A stretch of DNA of 62,644 nucleotides from Oscillibacter sp. ER4 (GCF_000765235.1 NZ_JPJG01000066.1:1-62644); one strand, 5' to 3'; counted from the stretch's first letter, positions 35,582-44,146 are shown. The notes: generated from the sequence alone by a model not told the origin. Made by a program: numbers and translations.

Positions 35582-36976
35582 TTACCGCTCCCCAGTCGCT
35601 TCCGCACCTTCCAGCTCGTGCATCGAGCGGCGGAACTGGCGGTAGAACGTGAAGCTCGTCAGCGCCACCGCGCCGAAATCTGCCACGGGCTCGGCCAGGA
35701 ACACCGCGAACGCCTTGTCCGCGAAAAAGTGCGGCAGAATATAGATGAGCGGGATGAGCAGGATGATCTTGCGCCACACGGCGAGGAAGAGCGACGTCTT
35801 CGCGTTGCCGAGCGCCACAAACGTCTGCTGGCAGGCGATCTGGATGCCGAAAATACCGCTGCACCCCATGTAGATGCGCACGGCCCACGCCGCGTATTCG
35901 ACCAGCGCGGGGTCATTATTGAAAATCAGGATGAACGCGCGCGGGAAGAGCTCGACCAGAAGCCAGATGGCCATTGAATAAGTAAAGCACGCGCGCAGCA
36001 GGCAGAAGTAGGCATCGCGCACGCGCTGGGCGTTCTTTGCGCCGAAGTTGTAGCTCACGATGGGCTGTGCGCCCTGTGTCAAGCCCTGAAGCGGCATGTT
36101 CGAAAACTGCATGATGCTCGTCAGCACTGTCATCGTGCCGACGGCCATGTCGCCGCCGTAGCGCAGGAGAGATGAGTTGAAGCAGATGGCGATGAGGCTC
36201 TCCGTCGACTGCATCACAAACGGGGAAAGTCCCAGCGCGATACACGGCAGCACGATCTTCGCGTCCACGCGCAGGTTCTCGCGCTTTAAGTGCCAGCGCG
36301 TCTTCTTTCCCGTGAGGAACGTCATCACCCACACGGCCGACACTGCCTGCGAGATCACCGTCGCCAGCGCCGCGCCGCGCACGCCGAGACCGAGCACGAA
36401 GATGAACAGCGGGTCGAGAGCCGTATTTAAGAGCGCGCCGATGAGCACTGTCTTCATGCTCACGGTGGCGAAGCCCTGTGCCGTGATGTAGGCGTTCATG
36501 CCAAGTGTCAGCTGCACGAAGATCGTGCCGAGGGCGTAGATTCGCATATAGTCGAGCGCGTAACCGATGGTGTTCTCGCTCGCGCCGAACATCAGTAAAA
36601 GCGGCTCGGCAAAGGACTCGAACAGCACCGTCAGCACCAGCGCCGTGATGAGGAGCATCGTCAGACAGTTTCCCATGATGCGCTCGGATTTTTCGCTCTC
36701 GCCTGCGCCCTCGGCGATCGAGGCGCGCGGCGCGCCGCCGATGGCCATGAGCGACGCGAACGCCGAGATGACCATGATGATCGGCAGGCATACGCCAACG
36801 CCTGTGAGCGCGAGTTTTCCGACGGTCTCGGCGGGCTGCATGTGGCCGATGAACACGCGGTCGACCAGATTGTAGAGCATGTTGACGATCTGCGAGGTGA
36901 TCGTCGGCACGGAGAGCGAAAAGAGCAGCTTTTTGACGTCCCCGTGTCCCAAATCTGCGCGCTTATCCAAAATCAT
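35582..36976 (-). CDS. MATE-family multidrug/metabolite efflux transporter
   Basis: 464 residues, about 12 transmembrane helices. The N-terminal pattern LLFSLSVPTITSQIVNMLYN followed by LVDRVFIGHM is the MATE signature, and a second half-repeat begins around CIALGLSPFVMQSTES. These pumps use Na+ or H+ gradients to export cationic compounds. The frame can start at a GTG one codon earlier; the ATG at 36976 is taken. No regulator is adjacent, so the substrate cannot be inferred. Confidence 0.93.
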   Translation of the reverse strand: MILDKRADLGHGDVKKLLFSLSVPTITSQIVNMLYNLVDRVFIGHMQPAETVGKLALTGVGVCLPIIMVISAFASLMAIGGAPRASIAEGAGESEKSERIMGNCLTMLLITALVLTVLFESFAEPLLLMFGASENTIGYALDYMRIYALGTIFVQLTLGMNAYITAQGFATVSMKTVLIGALLNTALDPLFIFVLGLGVRGAALATVISQAVSAVWVMTFLTGKKTRWHLKRENLRVDAKIVLPCIALGLSPFVMQSTESLIAICFNSSLLRYGGDMAVGTMTVLTSIMQFSNMPLQGLTQGAQPIVSYNFGAKNAQRVRDAYFCLLRACFTYSMAIWLLVELFPRAFILIFNNDPALVEYAAWAVRIYMGCSGIFGIQIACQQTFVALGNAKTSLFLAVWRKIILLIPLIYILPHFFADKAFAVFLAEPVADFGAVALTSFTFYRQFRRSMHELEGAEATGER

Positions 36977-37113
36977 CACCTGAATCTTTCGTATTTTTCC
37001 GCATAGGTTGTCAGAATATCATGCCGCGGGGCGTTCGTCAAGCAAGCGGGCCGCGAAGCGCTCTATCATGGCATTTCCATAAAGCGCTTTTGGACATTTT
37101 TTCACTTTCTCCA

Positions 37114-37143
37114 TTGCTTTTTCCGCGTGGGCTATTGTATAAT
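37114..37143 (+). promoter_or_regulatory. Promoter of the DUF1015 gene
   Basis: -35 TTGCTT (37114-37119), 18 bases, perfect -10 TATAAT (37138-37143), about 62 bases before the start. Confidence 0.65.
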
Positions 37144-37211
37144 TTGTTTTACAATCGCACCAGCGGAGCGCCCCGCGTTCCGCTTATCAAACAAATAACG
37201 GAGGAATCACC

Positions 37212-38495
37212 ATGAACGAAAAGTTTTCCAAGCTTGGCTTTTATCCTTCCGACATTCTGCTGCCCAAGAAGGATGTCGATATGAGCAAGTGGGCGGTCGT
37301 CGCATGCGACCAGTTCACCTCTGAGCCCGAGTACTGGGAGCGCGTGGAGAAGACCGTCGGCGACGCGCCTTCCACCCTGCGCCTCATCCTGCCCGAGGCC
37401 AACCTGAAGGCCCCCAACGTCGACGAGTTCATCGCCGACATCAACGCCTCGATGAGCAAGTACCTCGAAGAGGGCATCTTCGAGACGCTCAAGGACTCCC
37501 TCATCTACATCGAGCGCGGCCAGAGCGACGGTAAGATCCGTCACGGCCTCATTGGTATGGTCGACCTCGACCAGTACGACTTCACCCCCGGCTCCGGCGC
37601 GCTGATCCGCGCGACTGAGGGCACCGTGCTCGACCGTATCCCCCCGCGCGCCCGCGTGCGCCGCAACGCCCCCATCGAGCTGCCCCACGTCATGCTGCTC
37701 ATTGACGACCCCGAGAAGACCGTCATCGAGCCCCTGACCGCCGCGGCCGACAAGATGGAGAGCGTCTATGACTTCGACCTGATGGAAAACGGCGGCCACA
37801 TCAAGGGCTACAAGCTCTCCGCTGCGCAGATCGACGCAGTCGCCGACGCGCTGACCGGCCTCACGACCGACGAGGCGATGAAGAGCAAGTACGGCGTCTC
37901 CGGCGTCGCGCCCCTGCTGTTCGCCGTCGGCGACGGCAACCACTCCCTCGCCACCGCCAAGGCCTGCTATGAAGAGCAGAAGAAGGGCAAGACTCCCGAG
38001 GAATACCTCGCGCTGCCCTCCCGCTACGCACTTGTCGAGGTCGTGAACAACCACGACGATGCGCTCCAGTTCGAGCCCATCCACCGCGTGCTCTTCGGCG
38101 TCGACCATGAGAAGTTCATGGACGAGTTCAAGAAGTTCTACCCCAACGCCCACGAGGGCAAGGGCGAGGGCCATGTCATCGAGGTCTGCTGGAACGGCCA
38201 CGACGATTTCGTCACCGTCCCCGACCCGAAGGTCCAGCTCGCCGTCGGCACGCTGCAGACCTTCATCGACGAGTACCTCAAGCAGTTCGGCGGCGAGGTC
38301 GACTACATCCACGGCGATGAGGTCACCCGCGAGCTTGGCTCCAAGGAGGGCAACATGGGCTTCCTGCTTCCCGCGATGGGCAAGGAGCAGCTCTTCAAGA
38401 CCGTCATGGCCGACGGCGTTCTGCCGCGCAAGACCTTCTCCATGGGTCACGCGCAGGACAAGCGCTACTACGTCGAGGCACGCAAGATCCGCTAA
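37212..38495 (+). CDS. DUF1015 family protein
   Basis: 427 residues, the normal length for DUF1015. The start SKLGFYPSDILLPKKDVDM with WAVVACDQFTSEPEYW, and the later motifs FAVGDGNHSLATAK and VEVVNNHDDALQFEPIHRVLF, are characteristic. Some relatives (archaeal SerK, staphylococcal SbnI) are serine kinases; whether this one is cannot be told. Codon choice is strikingly biased to C-ending codons, and almost all Lys are AAG, more than in its neighbours, which suggests strong expression. It has its own promoter, a GGAGG site and a terminator. Confidence 0.9.
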   Translation: MNEKFSKLGFYPSDILLPKKDVDMSKWAVVACDQFTSEPEYWERVEKTVGDAPSTLRLILPEANLKAPNVDEFIADINASMSKYLEEGIFETLKDSLIYIERGQSDGKIRHGLIGMVDLDQYDFTPGSGALIRATEGTVLDRIPPRARVRRNAPIELPHVMLLIDDPEKTVIEPLTAAADKMESVYDFDLMENGGHIKGYKLSAAQIDAVADALTGLTTDEAMKSKYGVSGVAPLLFAVGDGNHSLATAKACYEEQKKGKTPEEYLALPSRYALVEVVNNHDDALQFEPIHRVLFGVDHEKFMDEFKKFYPNAHEGKGEGHVIEVCWNGHDDFVTVPDPKVQLAVGTLQTFIDEYLKQFGGEVDYIHGDEVTRELGSKEGNMGFLLPAMGKEQLFKTVMADGVLPRKTFSMGHAQDKRYYVEARKIR

Positions 38496-38512
38496 CCTAA
38501 TGTAACCATTGC

Positions 38513-38541
38513 AGAAAAGCGCCGCCTTGCGGCGCTTTTCT
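38513..38541. terminator. Terminator of the DUF1015 gene
   Basis: A perfect 13-bp stem AGAAAAGCGCCGC/GCGGCGCTTTTCT with a CTT loop. Confidence 0.88.
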
Positions 38542-38558
38542 CATCAGGAGGATTCTCT

Positions 38559-38846
38559 ATGGATTTGAAAACAGCCAGGATCTGGCAGGACGTATTGCTC
38601 TGGGGCGGCGCAGTGGTCTCCTTCGTCGGCGCATGGGGCTTTCAAAACACCGTCACCGCGCTCGTCGGTCTCATGATGATGGGCGCTTCGCTCATCGTCT
38701 GGTGGCGCTTTTACCGCTGCCCCAAGTGCGGCGAGCACCTCGGCCGCGGCAATCCCAAGCGCTGCCCGAAATGCGGCGCGTGGATCGCCGACGAGCCGGA
38801 GCCCGAGGAGAAGAAAAAGATCCAGCACAAGAAAAAGAAGCACTGA
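38559..38846 (+). CDS. Two-helix membrane protein with C-terminal zinc ribbon
   Basis: 95 residues. Two hydrophobic helices (about 13-28 and 31-49) are followed by a zinc ribbon with two CxxC knuckles (YRCPKCGEHLGR and RCPKCGAW) and a Lys-rich tail (EEKKKIQHKKKKH). AGGAGG precedes the ATG. The next gene starts 18 bases later with a module of the same design, so the two look like a tandem duplication. Function unknown; a membrane-proximal metal-binding role is all the sequence supports. Confidence 0.75.
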   Translation: MDLKTARIWQDVLLWGGAVVSFVGAWGFQNTVTALVGLMMMGASLIVWWRFYRCPKCGEHLGRGNPKRCPKCGAWIADEPEPEEKKKIQHKKKKH

Positions 38847-38864
38847 GCGCACAAGGAGGCCGCG

Positions 38865-39992
38865 ATGAACGACAAAAAGCCCCTGATGGACTATCGCAGG
38901 GTCCAAAAGCTCCAAACACCGCTGCTTCTTACCGGCGCGCTGCTCAGCGGCGTCGGCACAAGCGTCAGCGTACCGCTTGTTATTCTCGGTATCGCGATCA
39001 TGCTCTTTGCCATCGTGATTGGGGTTCTTTACTACCGCTGTCCGCACTGCGGCAGACCGCTCGGACGCATAGGTGAAGGCGGTGCCTACTGCCCCCACTG
39101 CGGCAAGGCGCTGAATGCGCCGGTCGAGGAGCCCGTGCGCAGCATAACTGTCCCCGCCTATGCTAAGCTCAACCTGACGCTTGACATTCTTGGCAAGCGC
39201 GATGACGGCTACCACGAGATGCAGATGGTCATGCAGACCGTTTCGCTCCACGACGATGTGACCGTCACGCTCACAGACGGCAAAGGCATCACCTGCCGCG
39301 TCGACGGCGCGGCGCTTCCCTGCGATGAGCGCAACCTCGCCGTCAAGTCGGCAAAGGTCTTCTGCGAGGCCATGGACTACCGCGGCGGCATTGACATCGC
39401 GCTCACCAAGCGCATCCCGTCCGAAGCCGGTATGGCTGGCGGCAGCGCGGACGCCGCGGCGGTGCTGCGCGCACTGCGCGATCTTGTCTCCCCCGCGCTC
39501 ACGGACGAGCGGCTCGAGCAGATCAGCGCAAGCGTCGGCAGTGATGTTCCCTTCTGCATCCGCGGCGGCACGCAGCTGGCCGAGGGCCGCGGCGAAAAGC
39601 TGACCGTCCTCAAGCCCGCGCCGCGCTTCTTCGTCGCCGTCTGCAAGCCGGACTTCCCGATCTCCACACCCGCGCTCTTCGCGCGCGTAGACGGTGTAAC
39701 GATCACCGACCGTCCTGATACGGACGCGATGCTCGTCGCCATTGAGCACGGCGACGCGGACACGCTGTGTGCAAACGTGCGCAACGTCTTTGAGCAGGCG
39801 CTCGAGGGCGAGCAGAGGGACTGCATCGAAAAAATCAAGCATACTCTCCTGCTGCACGGTGCCAAAGCCGCAGCCATGACCGGCTCAGGCAGCGTGGTGT
39901 TCGGTCTTTTTTCCGATGAGACCTCCTGCCGCGCAGCCTGTGACGCGCTGCAAAGCAGCAGCATTCAAACTTTTTGCACGGAATTTGTTTAA
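38865..39992 (+). CDS. ispE: IspE kinase with an N-terminal two-helix/zinc-ribbon extension
   Basis: 375 residues. From about residue 92 it is a full 4-diphosphocytidyl-2-C-methyl-D-erythritol kinase of the MEP isoprenoid pathway: VPAYAKLNLTLDILGKRDDGYHEM, the GHMP ATP loop IPSEAGMAGGSADAAAVLRAL (about 186-206) and the C-terminal MTGSGSVVFGLF. The first 90 residues are foreign to the family: two helices (about 18-36 and 38-56) and a zinc ribbon YRCPHCGRPLGR / YCPHCGKAL, paralogous to the upstream gene product. No stop codon separates the parts. A GTG at codon 91 with GAGGAG just before it could be an internal start giving normal-length IspE. AAGGAGG precedes the upstream ATG. Confidence 0.9.
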   Translation: MNDKKPLMDYRRVQKLQTPLLLTGALLSGVGTSVSVPLVILGIAIMLFAIVIGVLYYRCPHCGRPLGRIGEGGAYCPHCGKALNAPVEEPVRSITVPAYAKLNLTLDILGKRDDGYHEMQMVMQTVSLHDDVTVTLTDGKGITCRVDGAALPCDERNLAVKSAKVFCEAMDYRGGIDIALTKRIPSEAGMAGGSADAAAVLRALRDLVSPALTDERLEQISASVGSDVPFCIRGGTQLAEGRGEKLTVLKPAPRFFVAVCKPDFPISTPALFARVDGVTITDRPDTDAMLVAIEHGDADTLCANVRNVFEQALEGEQRDCIEKIKHTLLLHGAKAAAMTGSGSVVFGLFSDETSCRAACDALQSSSIQTFCTEFV

Positions 39993-39998
39993 GAAGCG

Positions 39999-40046
39999 AA
40001 AAAGCCGTCCATACTCGAAGCAAATTCTTTGAGATGGGCGGTTTTT
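39999..40046 (+). terminator. Probable terminator of ispE
   Basis: AAAAAGCCGTCCAT pairs with ATGGGCGGTTTTT across a 21-base loop, with two wobble pairs, just after the ispE stop. Confidence 0.6.
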
Positions 40047-40048
40047 CG

Positions 40049-40261
40049 ATGAAATGGACGAAATGGGAGCTTTCCCTTGCCGTTGGCCTCGTAGTCATGC
40101 TGCTTTTCTGCGCCGCGCGCGGCACTAATACCCTCCAGTGGTGGAGCGCAGCGTTCTCCCCGCTGTGCGACGGCATCCTGACGCAGAGCGCCGCAAGCGG
40201 TGATGCCGTAGTGAAGTCGAAGCTTGCAGAGCTGCTGGCTCTGCTGATGGGCGGAAAATGA
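40049..40261 (+). CDS. Possible small membrane or secreted protein
   Basis: 70 residues from the ATG at 40049: MKWTKWELSLAVGLVVMLLF gives a signal-like hydrophobic helix, then a short Ala/Ser/Trp-containing tail ending LLALLMGGK. No family recognised. The ATG lies directly after a terminator-like hairpin and has only a weak ribosome site, so expression is doubtful, but the frame has clear signal-peptide character and ends just before a shared terminator. Confidence 0.45.
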   Translation: MKWTKWELSLAVGLVVMLLFCAARGTNTLQWWSAAFSPLCDGILTQSAASGDAVVKSKLAELLALLMGGK

Positions 40262-40288
40262 CATGCTATGCCTGCCATTTGAGCGAGG

Positions 40289-40325
40289 AAAAGGGAGTCG
40301 GCACTTTTTACACCGGCTCCCCTTT
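40289..40325. terminator. Bidirectional terminator before lplA
   Basis: AAAAGGGAGTCGG and CCGGCTCCCCTTT form a stem with one mismatch; the loop is 11 bases. It ends the leftward lplA gene and the small rightward frame. Confidence 0.75.
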
Positions 40326-40328
40326 CTA

Positions 40329-41327
40329 TTATCCCTCGCACAGGATGTCGATCAGCTCATCCTTCTGCAAGCCTGCGAAGTAGCGCGAAACGTCCACATC
40401 GCCGAGCGCCTTTTCATAGCCCGCGCGGTACGGCGTGCAGCCAACAAAGTGCGCCGCCAGCTCGTCCGGTTCCGAGGCGCTGAAGAAGTCGCCCTTGAAT
40501 GTCAGGGCCGCGATCTTTCCGTGCTCCACGGTGATGTAGGCCTCGGTCAGGCCGCAGCCGTCCACGCGGCGGCGGCGCAGCATCGTGCACGCCGGAGAGA
40601 AACCGTAGTTCCAATCCCATGTGGCGTAACGTTCCGCGCGCAGCTTTTCCACCGCCGCAAGGTCGTCCTGCGTCAGCGGGTAGGCCTCGCCCGGATTCTC
40701 CTTCAGGATGTTTTCCAGCAGGATGCGGCGGAATTCCGGCAGCGTGACCTTTTCCGGCAGATGCTCGGCAACGTTCGTCACGCGGCTGCGCACCGAGCGG
40801 ATGCCCTTGGTCTGGATCTTTGTCGGGTCGACGCGCAGCGCCTCGCTGGCGACAGAGAGGTCCGAATCGAACATGATCGTGCCGTGGTGCATCACGCGTC
40901 CCTGGCGGATGTACTGCGAGTTGCCGGAAAACTTCTTTCCGTCGATCGTGATGTCGTTGCGGCCGTTGACCTCCGCCTTCACGCCGAGCGTCGCCAGCGT
41001 GCGCACGACCGGTTCGCAGAAGAGCTTGAGGTCCAGCGCATTGCTCTCGCCGACATCTGTAATGAACGTGAAGTTCAGGTTGCCCATGTCGTGATAGACC
41101 GCACCGCCGCCGGAAAGTCTGCGCACCACGCGAATGCCGCGCTCGCGCACGGCCTCTTCGTTGATCTCAGCGATCGTGTTCTGATACTTTCCGACAATGA
41201 TCGCGTTGTCATTCTGCCAGAGCATGAAATACATGCGGTCGCGCGGGAGGCAGTCGAACACGTACTGCTCCATCGCCAGATTGTAGCTTGGATCGGTTGT
41301 CATCAGGTCCAGATATGATAGCTTCAT
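40329..41327 (-). CDS. lplA: Lipoate--protein ligase
   Basis: 332 residues. LplA activates lipoate with ATP and attaches it to lipoyl domains of dehydrogenase or glycine-cleavage proteins. YLDLMTTDPSYNLAMEQYVF at the start, the RRLSGGGAVYHDMGNLNFTF motif (about residue 76, R-R-x-S-G-G-G-A-V-x-H-D) and the C-terminal accessory domain (WDWNYGFSPA onward) are diagnostic. Size matches full-length LplA with its C-terminal domain. No lipoyl protein gene is near. Convergent with the ispE cluster. Confidence 0.94.
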   Translation of the reverse strand: MKLSYLDLMTTDPSYNLAMEQYVFDCLPRDRMYFMLWQNDNAIIVGKYQNTIAEINEEAVRERGIRVVRRLSGGGAVYHDMGNLNFTFITDVGESNALDLKLFCEPVVRTLATLGVKAEVNGRNDITIDGKKFSGNSQYIRQGRVMHHGTIMFDSDLSVASEALRVDPTKIQTKGIRSVRSRVTNVAEHLPEKVTLPEFRRILLENILKENPGEAYPLTQDDLAAVEKLRAERYATWDWNYGFSPACTMLRRRRVDGCGLTEAYITVEHGKIAALTFKGDFFSASEPDELAAHFVGCTPYRAGYEKALGDVDVSRYFAGLQKDELIDILCEG

Positions 41328-41381
41328 GGTCGTGGTCTCCTTCTATCAGGGTCGTTGATTTTCAAGCCTTTTTCAGGGCTG

Positions 41382-41984
41382 TTATCCTTGTCTTTTCAGC
41401 TGCGCGCTCAGCCGCCGCGCCATCAAGCGGTGTCCCTCCGGCGTCGGGTGCAGACCGTCGAGCAGCAGCTCCGAGCGGGTCGATCCGTCTGGCGACAGAA
41501 AATCCGCGCAGAAGTCGATATACGGCACGCCAAACGCCGTGCAGTACCGCTTGAGCCATGCGCAGTACCCTTTCATCGTCCGCTCCGCCGCTTCAAAATC
41601 GACCGCGGCCGCCCACGCCCACGGCGCATGCGGTGCATCCGCCGGAAGCGGGATACCAACCATCGGCAGCACGCCCACGGAAAAGAGCTGGTGGATCATC
41701 GCGCCCATATTTCCCCGCGCCGCAGCGTCGGAGCCAGAGTAGAACACATCGTTTCTCCCGCCCATCAGCAGCACATAGGGCCGGTCGGCGCCAAGGCCGC
41801 CCTCGCGCAGCTCCGCAAGCACCCCGCCCTGCATGCGCGCCAGCATGCCGCCGGTCGTGTCGCCGTTGATGCCCTCATTGACAAGCTCCCAGCCCGTCTC
41901 CTGTGCGCACAGCCGCGTCCACCGCTGAGACAGATGCACGCCGTATCCAAAGGTCAGGCTGTCACCGATGCAGATCAGTTTCAT
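41382..41984 (-). CDS. SGNH/GDSL hydrolase
   Basis: 200 residues. The four family blocks are seen: GDSLTFGYG (nucleophile Ser, residue about 8), the Gly block NGDTTGGML, GGRNDV (Asn) and DGLHPTPEGHRLMA (catalytic Asp/His). No signal peptide, so probably a cytoplasmic esterase or thioesterase of the TesA type; substrate unknown. It lies 54 bases upstream of lplA on the same strand and may be cotranscribed. Confidence 0.9.
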   Translation of the reverse strand: MKLICIGDSLTFGYGVHLSQRWTRLCAQETGWELVNEGINGDTTGGMLARMQGGVLAELREGGLGADRPYVLLMGGRNDVFYSGSDAAARGNMGAMIHQLFSVGVLPMVGIPLPADAPHAPWAWAAAVDFEAAERTMKGYCAWLKRYCTAFGVPYIDFCADFLSPDGSTRSELLLDGLHPTPEGHRLMARRLSAQLKRQG

Positions 41985-42024
41985 GTTCTTTCCACCCGCG
42001 TTTCTTTCGGATCGATGGTAAGCA

Positions 42025-42060
42025 AAAAAGCCTTGAAAGTTTACACTTTCAAGGCTTTTT
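42025..42060 (-). terminator. Terminator downstream of tRNA-Ala
   Basis: A perfect 16-bp stem (arms 42025-42040 and 42045-42060) with loop TTAC, ending in a T run in the leftward direction, right after the tRNA CCA. Confidence 0.9.
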
Positions 42061-42062
42061 CT

Positions 42063-42138
42063 TGGTGGAGATAAGCGGGATCGAACCGCTGACCTCTTGA
42101 CTGCCAGTCAAGCGCTCTCCCAGCTGAGCTATACCCCC
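42063..42138 (-). tRNA. tRNA-Ala (anticodon GGC)
   Basis: 76 bases with encoded CCA. Cloverleaf by eye: acceptor GGGGGTA/TATCTCC, D-stem GCTC/GAGC, anticodon stem CTTGA/TCAAG with loop CTGGCAG (anticodon GGC), T-arm AGCGG/CCGCT with TTCGATC. The third acceptor pair is G.U, the identity element of tRNA-Ala. Single gene with its own promoter and terminator. Confidence 0.95.
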
Positions 42139-42183
42139 ATGCCGTTTTGCTTTTACCATTCCGTTCGGCTCGGAACAAGTGAT

Positions 42184-42212
42184 AATATAGCACAGAGAGT
42201 AGAACCTGTCAA
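42184..42212 (-). promoter_or_regulatory. Promoter of tRNA-Ala
   Basis: Read leftward: -35 TTGACA (42207-42212), 17 bases, -10 TATATT (42184-42189), about 45 bases before the tRNA. Confidence 0.85.
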
Positions 42213-42244
42213 CACTTTTTTGAAGAAATTTTTGCTTTTTTGAA

Positions 42245-42395
42245 AGGTCCTCCTTTCACTAGAGCATTTCCCCCGATTTGAGAGGCTTTCTCCTTGGTCT
42301 CCGGATGCCGCCAAAGCCTCTTTCTCCCGTCAGATGCCAAGGGGGTGTGACCGCATGGATCAGGAGCGCGGTCAAAGCGGTACCCCCTCTAATTT
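42245..42395. repeat. Structured non-coding stretch upstream of the tRNA promoter
   Basis: The gap 42213-42464 has no convincing gene. It contains GAGGCTTT/AAAGCCTC (42280-42320), and a larger nested hairpin at about 42342-42387 in which GGGGGT pairs with ACCCCC and TGACCGC with GCGGTCA. It may be a further intergenic repeat; no second copy is in this window. Confidence 0.45.
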
Positions 42396-42415
42396 TGCTT
42401 AGCGCGTCAAAGCCG

Positions 42416-42460
42416 CAAAAAAAGCAGGGCCCTTCCGCGCTCAAAAAAGGCCCTGCTTTT
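42416..42460 (-). terminator. Terminator of the 507-residue lipoprotein gene
   Basis: Read leftward: AAAAGCAGGGCC/GGCCCTGCTTTT, 12 bp, 17-base loop, then a T run. Confidence 0.82.
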
Positions 42461-42464
42461 CTTT

Positions 42465-43988
42465 TTACCCTCTCGCAAACACTGTGTAGCGTCCGCTCGG
42501 CGCGTCGAAGAAGTTTTCGCCTGCGACGGATTTGACGTGCAGGCCGTCGCTGCCGCGCAGCAGCGTGAACGCGCCGTAGCGCACCGTGCCTGCATTCTCG
42601 TTCAAGTGGTAGCCGAAGACCATGCCCTCGCCGTTCGTGCCAAGGTAGTTGAGCTGGCCGGTGTACTCAAAGTAAATCCCAACCTCGCTGTTGATGTCCT
42701 GCACCGTGAGGCCGCCGCCATCGGTCAGCGTCAGGATGTAGTCGCTGTCGTAGCTGCCCTGCTCAGCCGTGTCGTGCGTCACGGTCGCCGTCCACTCGCC
42801 GAGAAATTCCGACGGGATCGTGTAGTCCGCGTCGCTGACCGCACCGGAGAGATCGTGTTTCTCCCCTGATGCGTCGACGGCGAACACCGTCTGATACGTG
42901 CCATAGTCCTCCTCGACCTCGCCGGACTCGAACGAAACGATGTCCTTCACGCCGCCGAGCGGCCCGCCGTCGCAGAGGAAGCCCGCCGTCAGGCCCTCGA
43001 GCAGGTTCACATACTCCACCGCCCCCTCGCTCGTCAGCAGGAAGATGTACGGGAAGTACCCCTGCCCCACCGAGCCGACGAACACATCCGTGTAGTCGGA
43101 ATACAAACCCTCCACCGGGTAGACGGTCTCGTAGTCAAAGCGGAAATTCTCCGCGTACCACGCGGAGTCCGCCGTCTTTTCAAAGCTGACGGTCAAATCG
43201 CCGCCCGAGAGCGCGGCCTTGACAAAGCTGTCCTGCGCCGTCTTCTCGACCGTCTCGCGCGCGGAGAGGTCGAGCGCAAGGTCAGCGTCGTAGCTCTCCG
43301 CCCCGGCGAACGAGCCGATGGGCACGATCATGTGCAGCGCGCCGCTGTCGAGATAGAGCCGCATTTCCGCGTTGATGTTCTCGTCCGAGAGTGTCCACGC
43401 GCGGCGCTCGGCGTAGGACGCGATGAAGTCCGCGCCGCCCATGCTGCCGCTGAGCGCGTCGCGGTACATCTCGTCAAAGTAATTTGCCGCGGTGCGGCGC
43501 GCCGCCGTGATGAAGTCCTGCGTTGAAAGCTCGCAGCGCGCCAGCAGATCCTCGCTCATCAGCCGCTTGCCGCCGAAAAAGTCGTAGCTGTACGTCTCCG
43601 TCATGCTTGTGTCGCCGTCCATCTCCGCACGCACCACGAGGCAGAGCAGGCTGTCGTTCCAGTAGCTTGTCCACGTGACGGAAATGCATGTGAGCGAAAC
43701 GCGGGAGGCCATCATGTTCTTCTGCTCCTGCACGAGCGCGCCGAATTGATCGGCGATCTCGTCGTTCAGCGCGGCGGCGACCGCCGTTTCCGACACGATT
43801 CTTGGCACATGGTAGCTGTATGCGAGCGTGTTGTTCTCGGCGTCCGTGTACTCGCCCTCCTCGCTGTAAAGCTCGGAAATGAGCGAATTGTCGTAGCCGG
43901 ACGGGGTGTCGTCCGGCTCCTTTTCGCCGCAGGCGGCAAGGTTCAGCAGCAAAAGCGCCGTGAGCAGCGCGGTGGTCAGTTTTTTCAT
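42465..43988 (-). CDS. Large predicted lipoprotein, DUF4163/DUF3298-like
   Basis: 507 residues. MKKLTTALLTALLLLNLAAC is a lipoprotein signal with lipobox LAAC. Residues about 50-250 (NTLAYSYHVPRIVSETAVAAALN through SYDFFGGKRLMSEDLL) resemble the DUF4163/DUF3298 domains found in PdaC and RsiV-type extracytoplasmic proteins. The rest (about 260-507) is a beta-rich domain with no named match, ending GRYTVFARG. Function unknown. It is divergent from mrnC. Confidence 0.78.
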   Translation of the reverse strand: MKKLTTALLTALLLLNLAACGEKEPDDTPSGYDNSLISELYSEEGEYTDAENNTLAYSYHVPRIVSETAVAAALNDEIADQFGALVQEQKNMMASRVSLTCISVTWTSYWNDSLLCLVVRAEMDGDTSMTETYSYDFFGGKRLMSEDLLARCELSTQDFITAARRTAANYFDEMYRDALSGSMGGADFIASYAERRAWTLSDENINAEMRLYLDSGALHMIVPIGSFAGAESYDADLALDLSARETVEKTAQDSFVKAALSGGDLTVSFEKTADSAWYAENFRFDYETVYPVEGLYSDYTDVFVGSVGQGYFPYIFLLTSEGAVEYVNLLEGLTAGFLCDGGPLGGVKDIVSFESGEVEEDYGTYQTVFAVDASGEKHDLSGAVSDADYTIPSEFLGEWTATVTHDTAEQGSYDSDYILTLTDGGGLTVQDINSEVGIYFEYTGQLNYLGTNGEGMVFGYHLNENAGTVRYGAFTLLRGSDGLHVKSVAGENFFDAPSGRYTVFARG

Positions 43989-44030
43989 AGGCTTCTCTTC
44001 TCCGATCTCAAAGGTCTTGTCTTTTCTGCC

Positions 44031-44058
44031 ATTATAGCGGATTTTTGCAAAAGCGCAA
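44031..44058 (-). promoter_or_regulatory. Promoter of the lipoprotein gene
   Basis: Read leftward: -35 TTGCGC (44053-44058), 16 bases, -10 TATAAT (44031-44036). Confidence 0.5.
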
Positions 44059-44088
44059 CGGCTTTTCGCGCGCGGCGGCGCGCGCCGA

Positions 44089-44117
44089 TTGACAGAATTC
44101 CGACAAGGTTATAGAAT
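44089..44117 (+). promoter_or_regulatory. Promoter of mrnC-rqcH
   Basis: -35 TTGACA (44089-44094), 17 bases, -10 TAGAAT (44112-44117), about 30 bases before mrnC. Confidence 0.75.
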
Positions 44118-44146
44118 ATGTGTACTTTCGAACTTCAGGAGTCTTT

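Noticed and set aside
37149-38450. 433-codon frame antisense to the DUF1015 gene
   Set aside because: Mirror of extreme codon bias on the coding strand; low-complexity Val/Asp/Leu/Gly protein with no motif.
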